Shown here: one piece after another, positions 45,190 to 58,410 of the stretch
Layout of the letters: every line of letters starts with the position of its first letter
How positions within the stretch are numbered: position 1 is the stretch's first letter
Assembly (NCBI GenBank): GCA_023053685.1
Contig: JALIGW010000016.1
Span: 4,410,001 to 4,474,000 of the forward strand
Reading direction: 5' to 3'
From: Diadophis punctatus similis
Lineage: Eukaryota > Chordata > Lepidosauria > Squamata > Dipsadidae
DNA length: 64,000 nucleotides
The notes under the pieces: model-generated
Told to the model about the DNA's origin: nothing
Seen by the model: the letters and a program-made list of their open reading frames with translations, nothing else
Databases searched by the model: none
Program-made: the position numbers and the translations under genes

Positions 45190-45480
45190 ATCGGTATGCC
45201 CAGGTAACATCTCTATTTTAAGAACTGTACTGAACTTTATTTGGATTTGGGGTGCAATTTAAAGCTCTGGGTGTCTCCTTTAAACCACCTAAGTCATTAC
45301 ATGGCTTAAAAATGATATGTGGATGCAGCTATTTAGCATATATTTTAGCATATATGTTTTTGCAATGGTCTTTAATTACATTGCTAAAGGGAGCCCAAGG
45401 ACAAAGGGAATACAATCTAGAGTCCCCAGGGAGTAGGGTAGCATATAAGAACTCTAAAATAAATAATAAAAATAATAAAT
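45190..45480 (+). mobile_element. L2-like LINE 3' fragment
   Basis: 'CAATTTAAAGCTCTGGGTGT' gives QFKALGVSFKP, matching FKVLxLTYKAL. The tail 'GGGAGTAGGGTAGCATATAAG' and AATAAATAATAAA is LINE-like. Confidence 0.55.
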
Positions 45481-45503
45481 AGAAAGGGTGTCAATTATTG
45501 GTA

Positions 45504-45869
45504 CAGTTAGTCCTCGACTTAAGTCCACAATTGAGTTGCTAAGAGAGACCGTTAAGTTAATTTTGCCCCATTTTACAACCTTTCTTGCCACGGTTATTAA
45601 ATGAATCACTGTAGTTATTAAATTAGTAACACAGTTGTTAAGTGAGTCTGGCTTCCCCATTGAATTTGCTTGCCAGACGGTCACAAAATGTGATCATATG
45701 ACTCCAGGATACCGCTACTGTCATAAATATGAGTCAGTGGTCAAGTGCTTGAATTTTGATCACATGGGGATGCTGCAACAGTGTGAAAAATGGTCATAAG
45801 TCACTTTTTCAGTGATGTTGTAACTTTGGACAGTCACTAAATGAACTGTTGTAAGTCAAGGACTACCTG
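45504..45869 (+). mobile_element. TIR DNA element (CAGTTAGTCCTCGACTTAAG family)
   Basis: Left CAGTTAGTCCTCGACTTAA and right TTGTAAGTCAAGGACTACCTG are inverted repeats. TA precedes the left end. The body is noncoding with ATGGTCATAAGTCACTTTTT. It is the least disturbed of the family members here. Confidence 0.75.
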
Positions 45870-48274
45870 TGAGGTATATTAATAATGACATACTATATGT
45901 TTGTATGGTATAAGCAGGAAAATCCCATCATCTGATTTGAAAGTGGCATTTAGCTAGTTGTGCTTTGTAGGTGGATGTAAAAACAACACAACTCTCTTGT
46001 TGAAGAACACTGAAGAAAAAACTTTCATTCTATGTTAAGATCATAGGAAACTGTAGAAAATTTATATAGCCTTCTATATAACTCACAGTTCCAATGGCTA
46101 TCAGACATCTTTTTCTATACAATACATAGTTCAAAAAGGCAAAAAAGTACCCCCAAAAGGGTTTTGTATGGGAACTTTAACTTCCCATCCCATTTGACTT
46201 TAGGTCTTTTAAAAACAGGTCAAATCAATGAATTTAATGAAGGCCACTGAACACAATGGCTTTGCCTTGCATTTTGACCCAGATAAAGAAGAGTCAGTCT
46301 AGGTCAAAAAGCTTTAGCAAAACTTTAAGTGGTTAGTACACAAATGTGACAGAATGTTTAGAATCTCAGACTCTTGCTATTCCCATTGACAAGCAGTTAA
46401 AAGTATTTGAAACGGCTGCATGAATGAACTTCGATAAGGTAGGCCCATTGTCTTCCATTGTTCCTTTCTCTTCATACCAGAACATCTCCGCCAAGAAAAG
46501 AACAAGAGTCAATGAATGTATAATATAGTCCCACTTTTACTGGATTTCTTTGGACTTTTTGTGGGCTGTTCACTCCATTTAAATGCCTTGCTACACATTA
46601 AAATCTTTCCCAAATGACTGTGACTGTTGAGTCATCCATGTCAGACAGAAAACCCTTTAATGATGCCAAGAAAACTATAGTGGGTTGGGAGGCAGATTAA
46701 TAGAAATGAAGATTTAAATTAGGGATCCTCTGCTTTTCTCACAAAATGAATAAAAAACAAATTCCACTGATACCAGGTTGCTTAGATACCATAGAGTTAA
46801 ATGTTGAGAAAATAAAATTTGACTCAGGAAAGCTGGCTGTAGATTCATATCTAGTGTTTTCTTTGAAAAACAAATTTGATAACAACAACAGCAACAACAA
46901 CAAAACCATCTCTCTCTCTTTCTTTTTGCTCCAGTTATCTTGTGCGACTTCTGTACATAACAGGTTTAGATAATATAAATCTGTTAGAATCGAGGGGGGG
47001 AGGGAAATAATTAAAGATTCCCACAACTTCTGCCAGATGAAAAAGTTGCCTTTCCCATGCTCAGCAAAACCACTAGATCTTCCACAATCTCAGCCAAAAG
47101 CATGTTCTTGTTATTTAATTTTGCAAGGTCAAAGACTAATTGATCTTTTATGTATATTTTGGATGGACTGCTCCAAAGAACCATATGTTGATTTCACATG
47201 TGTTCTGTAGTCTTGAACACCAGGGTTTTTTGGAAGGTTTTCCCCTCAGTAATTTTCTATAGCTAGGTTTTTATTGTATTTTTACTCTTTTGTCTAGTTT
47301 TTTGTGCTTGGGGAGAAAAAAAATCCCCATTCATAGAATGGCAACTTTCTGTCACCCATCTCTGACTTTTAGTATGTCTGCGTTAAAGCTGTCATTTACT
47401 TTTATTCCCTCCCTCCCTTCTCAATATTTGACAGCCAAAGGCTCTTGTCTGCTTTATGGCTTTTTTGTTCATATTAATGACATAACCTGTGCAAAATGGC
47501 AACAGTTCCCCCAATCTCTGCATGTAAAATTTGCAACATTTTTTGAGACGGGTCAATGCCCATTTTGGGGGTCCTTTTCTCTATAGGAGGACCGTGTTAA
47601 AAGTTTTTGAAGATGTGAGCCATTCAGGAGCGGTCTGTGACTGCATGCAGAGATGGGGGGGTGGGGTGGGGAAGAAAAGACCTTGCTATTTTCTGATTGC
47701 CATAGTAACTCAAGCATTGCCTGTGCATGTGTGTGTGTGTGTGTAGAAGGATTTTTTTTTTGTTTTGGTTTTTGTGTGCTTTTAAAAAATGTTTTCTTTG
47801 AATTTCCCTCTTTCGGTTTACTAGAACTAGATCAAAACAATTAGATTTGATTTCCTGATGCAATCAAACATTCTGCTGAAGAATGGGGCACGGATGTCAC
47901 CAAGAGGACAACATGGCTTGTTTGTATAAAATAAAACCATCTATATTTAAAATAATAACTGGCTTGAGCCTATTTTGTTCAGGATAACGATCACATTTCC
48001 CAAATGTCCCTCTGCTACTATTTCTCTGGAGTACTAACACAAAGTTCACTTTATTGGAAATATAGCAGAAGAAACTAAGACATCTTTTAAAAAAAGTGGT
48101 GAATGATGTTTCAATAGGTGGAAAGTTCTACTGGCTATTAAGACTACAATTAGCACAATCTTATTATGGAGTAAACCCATTCAGATACTATGGAACTAGA
48201 GAAATTATTTCTAGAACATGCATAAACATGGAATTTGAGAATGGGAATTGATAAAATGTAAATCCATGGCTCTT
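45870..48274. other. Noncoding gap
   Basis: Mostly unique sequence with a short (TG)n run at 47725-47745. The blocks 46990-47170 and 47380-47640 look like ordinary single-copy DNA. No gene. Confidence 0.4.
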
Positions 48275-48453
48275 CCTGCAGGCGGGGTGACCTTGAGACC
48301 TTGAGCTACTTTCCCCCATGTACACATGTTATTGTATGTTGTTTTTGATACTTTTTAAATTGTTTTTTAAAATAATTTTAATGTTTAGTTGTTCTTTAAA
48401 ATGTTGTACACCGCCCTGAGTCCTCAGGGAGTAGGGCGGCATAGAAGAGCATC

Positions 48454-48546
<93 letters not shown>
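48275..48546 (+). repeat. LINE 3' tail with (AAAT)n-(GAAA)n
   Basis: 'CACCGCCCTGAGTCCTCAGG', 'GTAGGGCGGCATAGAAG' and AATAAATAAAT form an L2-type LINE tail that has expanded into AAAT (48455-48491) and GAAA (48492-48546). Confidence 0.75.
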
Positions 48547-48547
<1 letters not shown>

Positions 48548-50035
48548 CGCCTCCATACTCCTCTTCCAATCAGCATGGTCCAAATCTCATTTGAATTGAA
48601 TTTAGTATAAAGCTCTAATGTGATTTGTTTCAGCTTGGCTTGATTTTGTTACATGAATTCACCCAGTCACTATCATTTGCAGACCATCATTTATGACATA
48701 GTCATAGAGTATTCTGTGAACGCAATGAATTGGGTTGATTTACCGGTTATCTGCAGTACGTCAACCCAATGGATTTGGTCTAAGTCTACATTCCCTTTCC
48801 TGGAAGCCTATGCCACTGAAATCCGTCGATGCAACATGTGTGGTGGCTAGGTATAAAGCTGGAAAATTCAACTTCTGAAGTCCGGAGCAACCGTTCCTGA
48901 GTTGATGAACACAGGAGTAGACTTGAAATTGCTTTGCTTCTTTTGGTCTCTGGGGGATAGGGATTCATAGCTTGCAAGAGATACTAAAGAGTTAAAATGT
49001 TTTATGGGCAAATGGAATAATCCTCATTTCTCCCCCCCCCCTCCAACTCAGCTGTGTGTTTAAGCTTGATTGTATTGACACCTGCACTGGGAGGAGGGTG
49101 ATGGGATGCTCTTCTTTTGTCACTTATAATAGCTCATCATTATTGTTCTAACAGTGCTTTTAAAAAAAGAGAAGAAAGGGCGAAAACCCACAAAACCCTA
49201 ATCTTCCCCTTGGTGCTGGTAACAGTCAACAATGGTGAGATAGTTTGTTTTTCCCCAGTTCTTCTCTTACCCTGTCCCTTAACCTTCCATTGTCCCCGCA
49301 GCCACAATACGGTGGCGTCGCCCGGCTGGTTAGTGGGCAGTTTCTTGTACTGTACTGCCCCGTGCTTGATTGTTTAAATCTTCCTTATTCAACTGTTTTT
49401 CAACTGTTCTGAAGATTTACATTTTTAATGGCTCATTTATGTAATCCCATAAATAGAGGAGCAGCAACAGCAGCCCCCACAACACAAACGAGCGAATGGG
49501 GGGGGCCTAAGAGGAAAAAAAAGGCGCTAGTGGGGGGTCACCAGGGGTCTCAGCTGCGGAGGCCTTGATTGGTATCAACCCTCATAGCCACTGTGGCAAT
49601 GGACTTAAGACCACCCAGTCAGCCCCCCAAACGGTGCTTTGCCCAAGGAACAGGACGAAACTTCTATAGTTCCCTATTTATAGAGTTCTGCCGCAAAGGC
49701 TCATTTACCTTATTGCTTTGACAGCTGCATGTCTCCCACAAAAAAAAAAAAAATGTTGCCATGATTAACTTGCCTTTCTGCTAGCAAGCAGCTGAGGTTG
49801 TCAGGGTTTCCTCACATCTCTCCCCCCCCGCCGCCCCCCCGTTTCCTTAAACACTATATCACTAGGCCTGCTGTATTCCCTTCTGTAGAGTCAGTGCATT
49901 TAACCACCTGTCCGACGATGGCAGTTTGACTTCCTGGATAGAAAATTAAAAAGGAACTAATATTCGAGGAATCTCCATTCTTCTGCATCCCCTTCCTGCT
50001 CTTTGCTGCAGTACAAATCTTTGGAGAATGTGAAA
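48547..50035. other. Noncoding gap
   Basis: Single-copy-looking sequence. Stretches at about 49090-49470 contain ATTA/ATAAAT-type homeobox-like motifs and might be regulatory. No gene. Confidence 0.35.
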
Positions 50036-50037
50036 TA

Positions 50038-50549
50038 CAGTGATCCCTCGCTATATCGCGGTTCACCTTTCACGGTCTCGCTGCTTCACGGATTTGCGTG
50101 GGCGGCCAGGCAGTCAGCGGCAAAGCGGGCAGCTCCACGACTCGCAAACCTCTCCGATGAGTTCTGCGCCTGCGTGGTGGTCTCCTGCTTCAGTCTGGCA
50201 GCGGCAGGCAAGTAAAGCGGTCCGATGAGTTCTGCGCGTGCGCAGAAGGACTGCCGCTCATCAGCTGTAGGGCGGGCCGCGCTGTCAGCTTTCCCTGAGG
50301 GAAAATGGCCGTTCGCGCCAAATCGACGAGGGAACGGCCTACAAGCTCGCTCAGGAGATCAGTGCCAAGCAGCCACAGCAGACGTCAAGAGAGGGAGAGG
50401 TTGGAGGATTTTTCAGGCTTTTTTTGGGCGCCAAAAACGCAGAAGCCGGGTAGGAGGGGTTAAAAAAAATAAAGGTTCCTACTTCACGGATTTCGCCTAT
50501 CACGGGTTCTTTTTGGAACGTAACCCCCGCGAAAAATGAGGGATTACTG
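50038..50549. mobile_element. TA-flanked TIR MITE (mariner/Tigger-like)
   Basis: CAGTGATCCCTCGCTATATC... and ...AATGAGGGATTACTG are flanked by TA (50036-50037, 50550-50551). These are typical ends of Tc1/mariner-group MITEs. It contains CTGCGCGTGCGCAG near 50231. No transposase. Confidence 0.85.
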
Positions 50550-50551
50550 TA

Positions 50552-52842
50552 CATTCACTAGGTTTACAGGGGTGGAGAGGACAGTTAAATGTCCAGTTGG
50601 TGAAGCTAGTTCATCTTTAATAACTTTTTCCATTTTCAGTGCAATTCTACCTAAACTGTAACATTGCTTTGATTCCATCACTGATTTGCTGTGAGATGCA
50701 GGGTAGTATTAGTTCCTGATATCAGTCGATTTAAAATGGCTGTTTTGAAAACTTTCAGAGAGCGCACTATGAATGTGATATATTTACAATATTCCACCCG
50801 ACAATATATACAATTGAAACATGTAGTGATTAAACAGTATGGCATGGGTATTTTGGTAACCTTGAAAATATCTGCAATATTAGGATACATAAGAAATGCT
50901 GCTCTTGATTTGTAATCAATAATCCAATTTTATAAGGAATTGAAAAGTTGAATGAGTATTATGTAAAATGGAATATACAAAATTGGAAAATAATTGGGCC
51001 CAGTGTTTAAGAAGCTAAAACATATTTTCCTCAATTTAACAATGAAATTCATTAATCAGAAACTCTTACTTATATCTATTGAATGCTCCAATTGGTATTT
51101 TTTTAAAAAGGCTGGATATCAGATTTTTTTTTGTGCTGGCATAAGTACTTTTAAGGTTTTTTTAACTGATAATATTTAGTTTTGTCCAATTATAGCTTTG
51201 ATTTCAAATGACTTAATATTATCATAAATATATAAACATGATGCTGAAATATATTCCTAAAACATGGAATCTGCCATTTCATGAAAACCTTGGGCTCCTC
51301 CAAGTCTGGGACATGGCAAGGAAAGTAAATGTATGTAAACTGAAAGAAACCTGTCCCCCGATATTAAGAAATGGTTTCAGAATATGATTTTTATCTATTT
51401 TTTTGAAAAGGGTTTATGTTAGCAGGTGCCAAAGCAGCAAATAAAATAGCAAGATATGGAATAGGCCACTTTTACACCCACCACACACAAAATACTTTTT
51501 ATCTCTAATTTTATAACCTCAAAGTGTTGGGCTCTGACCAGAATATTTTAATGAAACTTGTTGTGGAATATTGTTTCAGTTGAGAAGATAATTAAGGAAG
51601 GGATCTTTCAATTCTTGGGCACTTAGCTGATTCGTAGAATGGTGACTTGGCACATCTATCAATAGGCAGTACGAAGTGTGCAACACATTTGATACTAGCA
51701 AACATTTGTAGTGGTTTTAGCATCTTGATTGATGCTTACTCTTCTCTCTGTAATCTGCCAGCATCTGATCTATCAATTACTGTATTTCATAATGATTAGT
51801 TTCTCCTACATACTTTTCTTATTCTTGTTTTATCAGTTTCTACTAGAAACAGAATCTGTCCTCTTGTTTTTAGCCATTCTGAATTGCAGCTTAAAAGGCC
51901 TGGCAAATGTCAGCAGTTTGTAATTATCTTTTCACTTGATCAATCCTGTATTTTATATCTCAATCAGGATTTTTTTCCCAACTGTCCATTCATCTCTAAT
52001 AAAGAATATTCGATTTTGAGTTTATCAGTTATTTACTATTCAAGCTGTGTAAATCAGTAAAACTGAAGGTGGATTTATACTATTATGCTGAATGGATGTA
52101 AAATTTAAATGGAACAGACACAAATATATGCTGAAACCAGTATGGTACCTGCAGATAGCTGAGGATATTTTCACTTTTATTTCAAGAATGATTGTCACTG
52201 ACCAGTTACTATCTAATTTCATTATTTTCAGGAAAAATACTTGAAATATAATAAAGTATCAATTATATAATAAGAAAATCACAGAGTTTGACTCAACTGT
52301 AGAAATTGCAATTGCCAATGTTCAATATCCTTCTGCAATTTACATATTCAGAATTTTAAAAATAGAACTCCTGAGATACAATGTTAATTATCTCTCAATA
52401 CAGAAAAAAATGCTTCATTGCATTTATTAGCATTGAAATGCACATCATTTTAAGTAGATGAATTCAAAACATTAAAACTTTATGATCAGGAAAAAAATTA
52501 TGAATTCAGACATCGGAGTCAAAAGAGAACTTACTCACTTTGGTGCTGGGAAAAGTAAATCCATACATTCATTTTATTATGAAATGAACAGATATTTTTC
52601 ACACAGAGTTCCATGTCCCCACAGGAGCTCTGTTATTTAATTAACTCAAGTTAAACAATTGATAATATTTAGATACCATGTAAATCTTTTTTCAAATTAA
52701 AACTACTGCATATATATTCAAATTGAATAAAGTGATGGCCTAGAGCCTAGAGAATTATCCATATCTAAGAACAAAAAAATAAATTAAAATTGTATTAAGA
52801 ACTTTTCTGAACAGAGTTACAAAGTATATTTACATCTTGTAC
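50552..52842. other. AT-rich noncoding gap
   Basis: Strongly AT-rich, with no element ends or genes recognised. Confidence 0.4.
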
Positions 52843-52844
52843 TA

Positions 52845-53293
52845 CCGTGTTTCCCCGAAAATAATCCTCTTATATTTTTTTGAACCCTGAAATAAGCGCT
52901 TGGCCTTATTGCCATGCACTCAAAAGCCCGATTGGGATTATTACAAAGGTGGGTTCCTGGCAGTACGCTCTTACTTGTCGGTCGCCGCAGAGCCGAAGAA
53001 GCTGGTGGCGTTTGCGGCGCGGGGCTTCCCCCACCCGCTTCCCCCGCCCGCCTGGACGCCGCCATTTGCGTTCTTTTGCCCTCTGCGCAAGCAGAACGCT
53101 TTGCGCATGCGCAGAGGGCAAAAGAATGCAAATGGCGGCATCCAGGCGGGTGGAGGAAGCGGGTAGGGGAAACCCCGCGCCGCAAACGCCACCAGCTTCT
53201 TCGGCTCTGCGGCGACCGACAGGTAAGAGCATACCGGCAGGAACCCACCTCTGGATTATTATCAGGGGATGTCTTATTTTGGGGGAAACAGGG
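52845..53293. mobile_element. TA-flanked TIR element hosting a nested hAT MITE
   Basis: Ends CCGTGTTTCCCCGAAAATAA and TTATTTTGGGGGAAACAGGG are inverted repeats between TA dinucleotides (52843-52844, 53294-53295). Most of its length is the MITE at 52944-53253. Confidence 0.85.
52944..53253. mobile_element. GC-rich foldback hAT MITE, exact target duplication
   Basis: CAAAGGTGGGTTCC ... GGAACCCACCTCTG is flanked by GATTATTA (52936-52943 and 53254-53261). The arms are about 140 bp and centre on an imperfect CTCTGCGCAAGC/TTGCGCATGCGCAGAGG spacer (53074-53116). Open frames here mirror one another because of the palindrome. Confidence 0.92.
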
Positions 53294-53397
53294 TATATAG
53301 CAGGAAAAGATCATTCCTTACTGCACTGGAGTCAGTGGGAGAGGTTCCTTCGCTATGATTCTGATCAACATCAAACAGAGAAATCATTTCTCTAGAC

Positions 53398-53532
53398 CAG
53401 AGGTCTTCAAACTTGACAACTTTAAGACTTGTGGACTTCAACTCCCAGAATTCTCCAGCCAGCATAGCTGGCTGGAGAATCCTGGGAGTTGAAGTCCACA
53501 AGTCTTAAAGTTGCCAAGTTTGGGGACCCCTG
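53398..53532. mobile_element. Foldback hAT-type MITE
   Basis: CAGAGGTCTTCAAAC ... TTTGGGGACCCCTG is flanked by CTCTAGAC/CTCTAAGC. Same family as the GSX1-intron copy. It lies downstream of the POLR1D stop codon. Confidence 0.88.
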
Positions 53533-53629
53533 CTCTAAGCAGTGAAGAAATATAGACAGCTGCCCCACACATGGTCTAAGATATAATTTCCAAAATATCT
53601 GAGCACAAAAGTCTTCACAATCATCAAAA

Positions 53630-53635
53630 TTTAAT
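53630..53635 (-). terminator. Candidate POLR1D isoform-2 poly(A) signal
   Basis: TTTAAT on plus gives ATTAAA on the gene strand, about 175 nt past the stop. This is position evidence only. Confidence 0.3.
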
Positions 53636-53808
53636 TTGGGGTGGTATAGTAACAGAAAGGAAGCACAGAATCATTTTTTAGTTACATAAGGACTCAACTT
53701 TAAACTGTTACAACAGATATTTGTACTGAGCAATACTTTCAAGTCAAAGTTAAATGAACATTTCCCCACAGTTAATAGCTTAATTATATTCTTCAACATG
53801 ATGGTTTT

Positions 53809-54106
53809 TCATTCTTTGCTGGATCGCTTTTCATCCTCGTCCTTTGTGTTCTGGGTCCTGTGCTTGTACTTGTACCTGTGCCTGGGAGGAGAGTAGCTGA
53901 CTCTTCTCCTAGACCGAAAACTAGGTTTGTAAGGATGCAGTCTGTGTCTCTTTGGTTTGGTTTCTTCCCTGCTCTGACTTGGCTCGGATTCTTTATTTTC
54001 TTCTTGATCTTTCTGTTCTTGGTCTTGCTCATTTGGGGAGTGCAATGTGTTCTTAATAGTATTAATAAGAAATCTTTTATTTGTACTGGCAAGGGGGCAC
54101 TTCATC
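53809..54106 (-). other. POLR1D: POLR1D isoform-2 terminal coding exon
   Basis: The acceptor TTTCGCAG precedes G|ATGAAGTGCCC, completing the Trp codon. The exon encodes MKCPLASTNKRFLINTIKN and the basic tail, and stops at 53811-53809. The other overlapping minus frame (54092-53793) is a shadow. Confidence 0.92.
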
Positions 54107-57100
54107 CTGCGAAAGTATCAAAAAGCAGTAATATAATATCCAAAATACACAAAAAGCAAACATTATAAATATACAAAATGAGTATACTACAGCTAATTTT
54201 TTTTGGGCTTTCCTTGTATGCCACCTAGTGTAGACTTGAAGTACAGAAAGAAGCAGTCAAGACACATGCATTTTATCACAGGGTTGCCCCCCCTCCCCAA
54301 AATCAAATACTTAATTTCTTCATTAAAAGATATAGAATATCTAGTGACTTCTGCACATCTGTTACAAATGTAATTATAGTCATTCATGTGACAAAATAAA
54401 CTCTAAATAGATAGAAGCATTTGCAACAATACATTTGTTATGACATAAACCTTTGTGCTCTAGTGTAAAAGATTTAAGAGTTTTTCCTCGGCTACACTCA
54501 AACAAGGAATTTAAATCCAACATGCTTCAGCTATTTGATTCGTAACACAACCCAAAACATTCTTATAAACCACTTATTTTTCTAATATTTAGTACATAAT
54601 TATTTTCATTCTTAGACATTACTAAATTAATTACCAAAATTGAAATTAAAATGATTGCAAACCAATATTCTTTCAGAAATAAGTGACAAATTTGTCACAG
54701 CTATTAAAAATCTCAAACAGGCCATTATCAGACAAAATTACTATTTTCAGATAGGGAATAACCTCTATTTTCCCATGGTGCCAAAAAACATTAACTAGCA
54801 GTAGATGGTAAAAATAACTTGCTGGCTTCTTTTACTGAAACTCTTCTTTCTTGATAAAAAGACATCACAAGTATTCCAGCTATTTGAGTTCAGAAAGAGG
54901 AACCCCATCTTAAAAATGTCTTTGTGAGCTATTTGCTTATTTGTTGACTATGCAACCATAGTGAGTTGATGGAATATGACAATTTCATGTGATTAATTTT
55001 CAAGTACTAAAATGGCAATCATATCCTGCTGATTATTATGGTGCAACTTAGGATTCCAAGAATTAATTGCCAGAGTATTTTGATCTGATATAATTAGGGC
55101 ATCCAGTAAAACCTGTTTTTACAGCTCATCAATCCCACAGTAGCTACAAGGAATTTCCACTGGATATGAGTCTATTACTTACACTGAAGAAGGAAAGTGC
55201 TAGCAGGATCCCAAGAAAGTCTTAGTAAAATTGTTTCTACACTTACAATCACATGCCATAAACTCATCCAAGAGTAACAGAGTTACTGGAGTCTCCAGAA
55301 CACCAGTATAATCTACTTCCATTATAAACATAAGAGCTTCTGACGGGTAGCCAAGTGAGGCTTCTTTTGAAACAGGAAGAATGGAATTATTTAGATATAT
55401 TCCCGTCTTTTTCTTCCTATATAGCACTCAAGGTGGACATTCATATATCTCTGTTTTCATTTCAGCAATATAGAAACATTATAGAGAAATATTTTATCAG
55501 AAAATGTGTTCAAATGTTAAAGACAAATACAGCTAGATATTGAATATAATAGACAATGAGCAACATCATTTCCAAACAAGTAGGAAAGACTACACATAAA
55601 AGAAACTAATTCTTATTCTTAGTTATGTGTCTACTTACCAACAAAATATACTATATTTTAATCCACTGGTGAAGAATTTACATGACAATGCTCATTATGC
55701 ATTATTACTCTAGTCTCTAAGTGAGACTTATTTATTAAGGCACATTTGAAATTGCAATGTTTAGGATTTATATATATATATAAATCCTAAACATTGCAAT
55801 TTCAAATGTGCCTTAATAAATAAGTCTCACTTAGGGACTAGAGTATATATATTCTAGGTCTCACTTAGGGACTAGAATATATATATTATTTTATAACATT
55901 ACTATATTTAGTTTGAAGAACTTACCAGCCCATGGGCCCCATTGTTTCTGCTCTAGTTTTCCCACGCTTAGCTTCTGTCAATAGCTCTTCCACTGCTTTC
56001 CTAAATATTAAGAACAAATATTAATTTAACATCTCTTTCAATACCTTTGGAATGTGGATATGTTTCTTTCATCCAACAGTAATGCAGATTATTACAATTT
56101 ACTCAAACTGCAGTCTCTGAATCAAAATCAAACTATAATCGTTGAAATTCAGATTGCAAATAATAATCTTTCATGTTATAAATCCCATGAGTCACTGGAC
56201 AGACACTTAACGTATTTATCTAGATCAGTGATGGCAAACCTGTGGCACGCGGAGCCATATCTGCCGGCACGCAAGCTGTTGCCCTAGCTCAGCTCCATCG
56301 TGCATGTGTGCGCCGGCCAACTGATTTTTGGCTCATGCGGAGGCTCTGGGGGGGAATTTTAGGCTTCTGGAAGGCCTCCGGGGGGGGGCAGGGAGCATTT
56401 TTGCCCTCCCCAGGCTCCAGGGAAGCCTCTGGAGCCTGGGGAGGGCGAAAAACGGGCCTACCAGGCCCACCAGAAGTCAGGAAATGGGCTGTTTCCGGCC
56501 TCCAGAGGACCTCTGTGTGGGCGAGGGAGGCCGTTTTCACCCTTCTCAGGCATTGCATTATGGGTGTGGGCACTCGCATGTGCGTGATAGCGCGCACGCA
56601 CATGCTTTCAGCACCCGAGGGAAAAAAGGTTTGCCATCACTGATCTAGATAGTCTAGAGAGCCAGTTAGGTATATGATTAAGGTGCCAATCTACAAGCAG
56701 CCTATAACTTTAATCCTCCCTTAGGCACAGAAACCAGCTGGATAACTTTGGACTAATCATTTTTTCTCAGGCCAAACCACCCTTAGAGTTTTTGTGGTGG
56801 AAATATAAGGATGTATGTTCAGATTTCTTTTATCACATTTGAGATACCCCTACTTGATTTTTCCTCCACTTGATATGTAGAGCTGTTCAGGAAAAGGGCA
56901 TACACTTATAAATTGGGGAAAATGTTTTAATTTTAATTATATTGAAATTGGTTAAAATCTCATATGGACACAAGGAAACCAGCAGAGAGATTGGTAATGA
57001 ATAATTTGCCCAATATTGGGTTTTTGTGTGGATTAATTTTCCCATTAGAATTATAGCATACAGTATACTTTTATTCCACTTACATTACTTATCCTTAATA

Positions 57101-58351
57101 TAACTTTACAGACTGGGGATAAGGTACCCACAAGATAAGATAACCCAAGTACATCTCCTTAAAGTACCTAATTTTTTATAAAGTCTATTTTAAAGTGGGA
57201 AGTTGCAATGCCGATCACTAAGTTTTATTTGCAAGAATATATCTATCTTTCTCAACTCTCTAGGCACTGATACAACATTCACCTGTAATATGGAAGGTGG
57301 AGTCATCAAACACACCTTACTTTACTTGCCATCTGAATCTTTTGTTCTCTTTTTCTAATCCTGATCTTAATGCTAATTAATTGTGGAAAACTGATTTTAA
57401 TCCAGATTGTTCTAGGTGATGGTGAAGGCTTTAATCTAGTTCTCTTAACATTAGGGCTGAGGCATTTCTGTCAATTACAATAAAAAAGTTTTTAACTGAT
57501 TTAGGGATAAAGAAGAGGCTAAACAAAAAGATGTGTCTTGACCCCTGCCCTTTACCCAGTATACCTATTTTTTCAGCCTTCCAAGAATTTCACAGGAACA
57601 GACTTGAAAAAAAAGACGTAACTTCTGATCTTGAGATGCCTTCTTGCATGCTTTAATATACAGACACATTTTATAAGAGAACTATGATAGTGTGTATACC
57701 GCCATTTGTGTACCATTATCTCTTTTGAGTTAAAGTAGTCTGCAAAATAGAATTAGGGTTTTGAGAACAAAAAAGCATTTCAGACTATGTTAATATTCAG
57801 CTCCTTTATTCTTTCCTCCCTAGTCAACTGTTCTCCAGCTGTAAATGGATCACACTGGAGTTATACTACTTGCCAATACTGTATCTTGAGTGTATCTGTC
57901 CAACACATGTAACTACAGTAATTGTTGATGGGATACAGAAAACAGCATGTTGGCTTGCAAGCTGGCTCATAGATCCCAGCATGCATAGAGTAAGCTTTAA
58001 ATAAAACCAGGCTTTAGCTATACTTGGGGTATACAAGTAAATATGTAGCAACTTTGACTCATATTGCACTTTACATTACATTAGCAAGGGATGCTACATG
58101 CGACATAAGACATAAGAGCCGAGGTGGCGCAGCGGTTAGAGGCAGGTACTGCAGGCCACATTAGCTGACACTGATCTGCAGGTCAGCGGTTCAAATCTCA
58201 CCGGCTCAAGGTTGACTCAGCCTTCCATGCTTCCGAGGTAGGTAAAATGAGGACCCAGATTGTTGAGGGCAATGTAAATATATACGTTGCTTACTGGTGT
58301 AAACCGCTTAGAGAGTGCTTGCACTGTGAGGCGGTATATAAATCTCACAAA

Positions 58352-58410
<59 letters not shown>

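Noticed and set aside
52817..53395. Frames of 165-171 codons on both strands with near-identical protein text
   Set aside because: Mirror translations of the nested palindromic MITE.
58116..58200. tRNA gene
   Set aside because: tRNA-like head of a Sauria SINE; B-box present but no proper cloverleaf and the SINE body follows.
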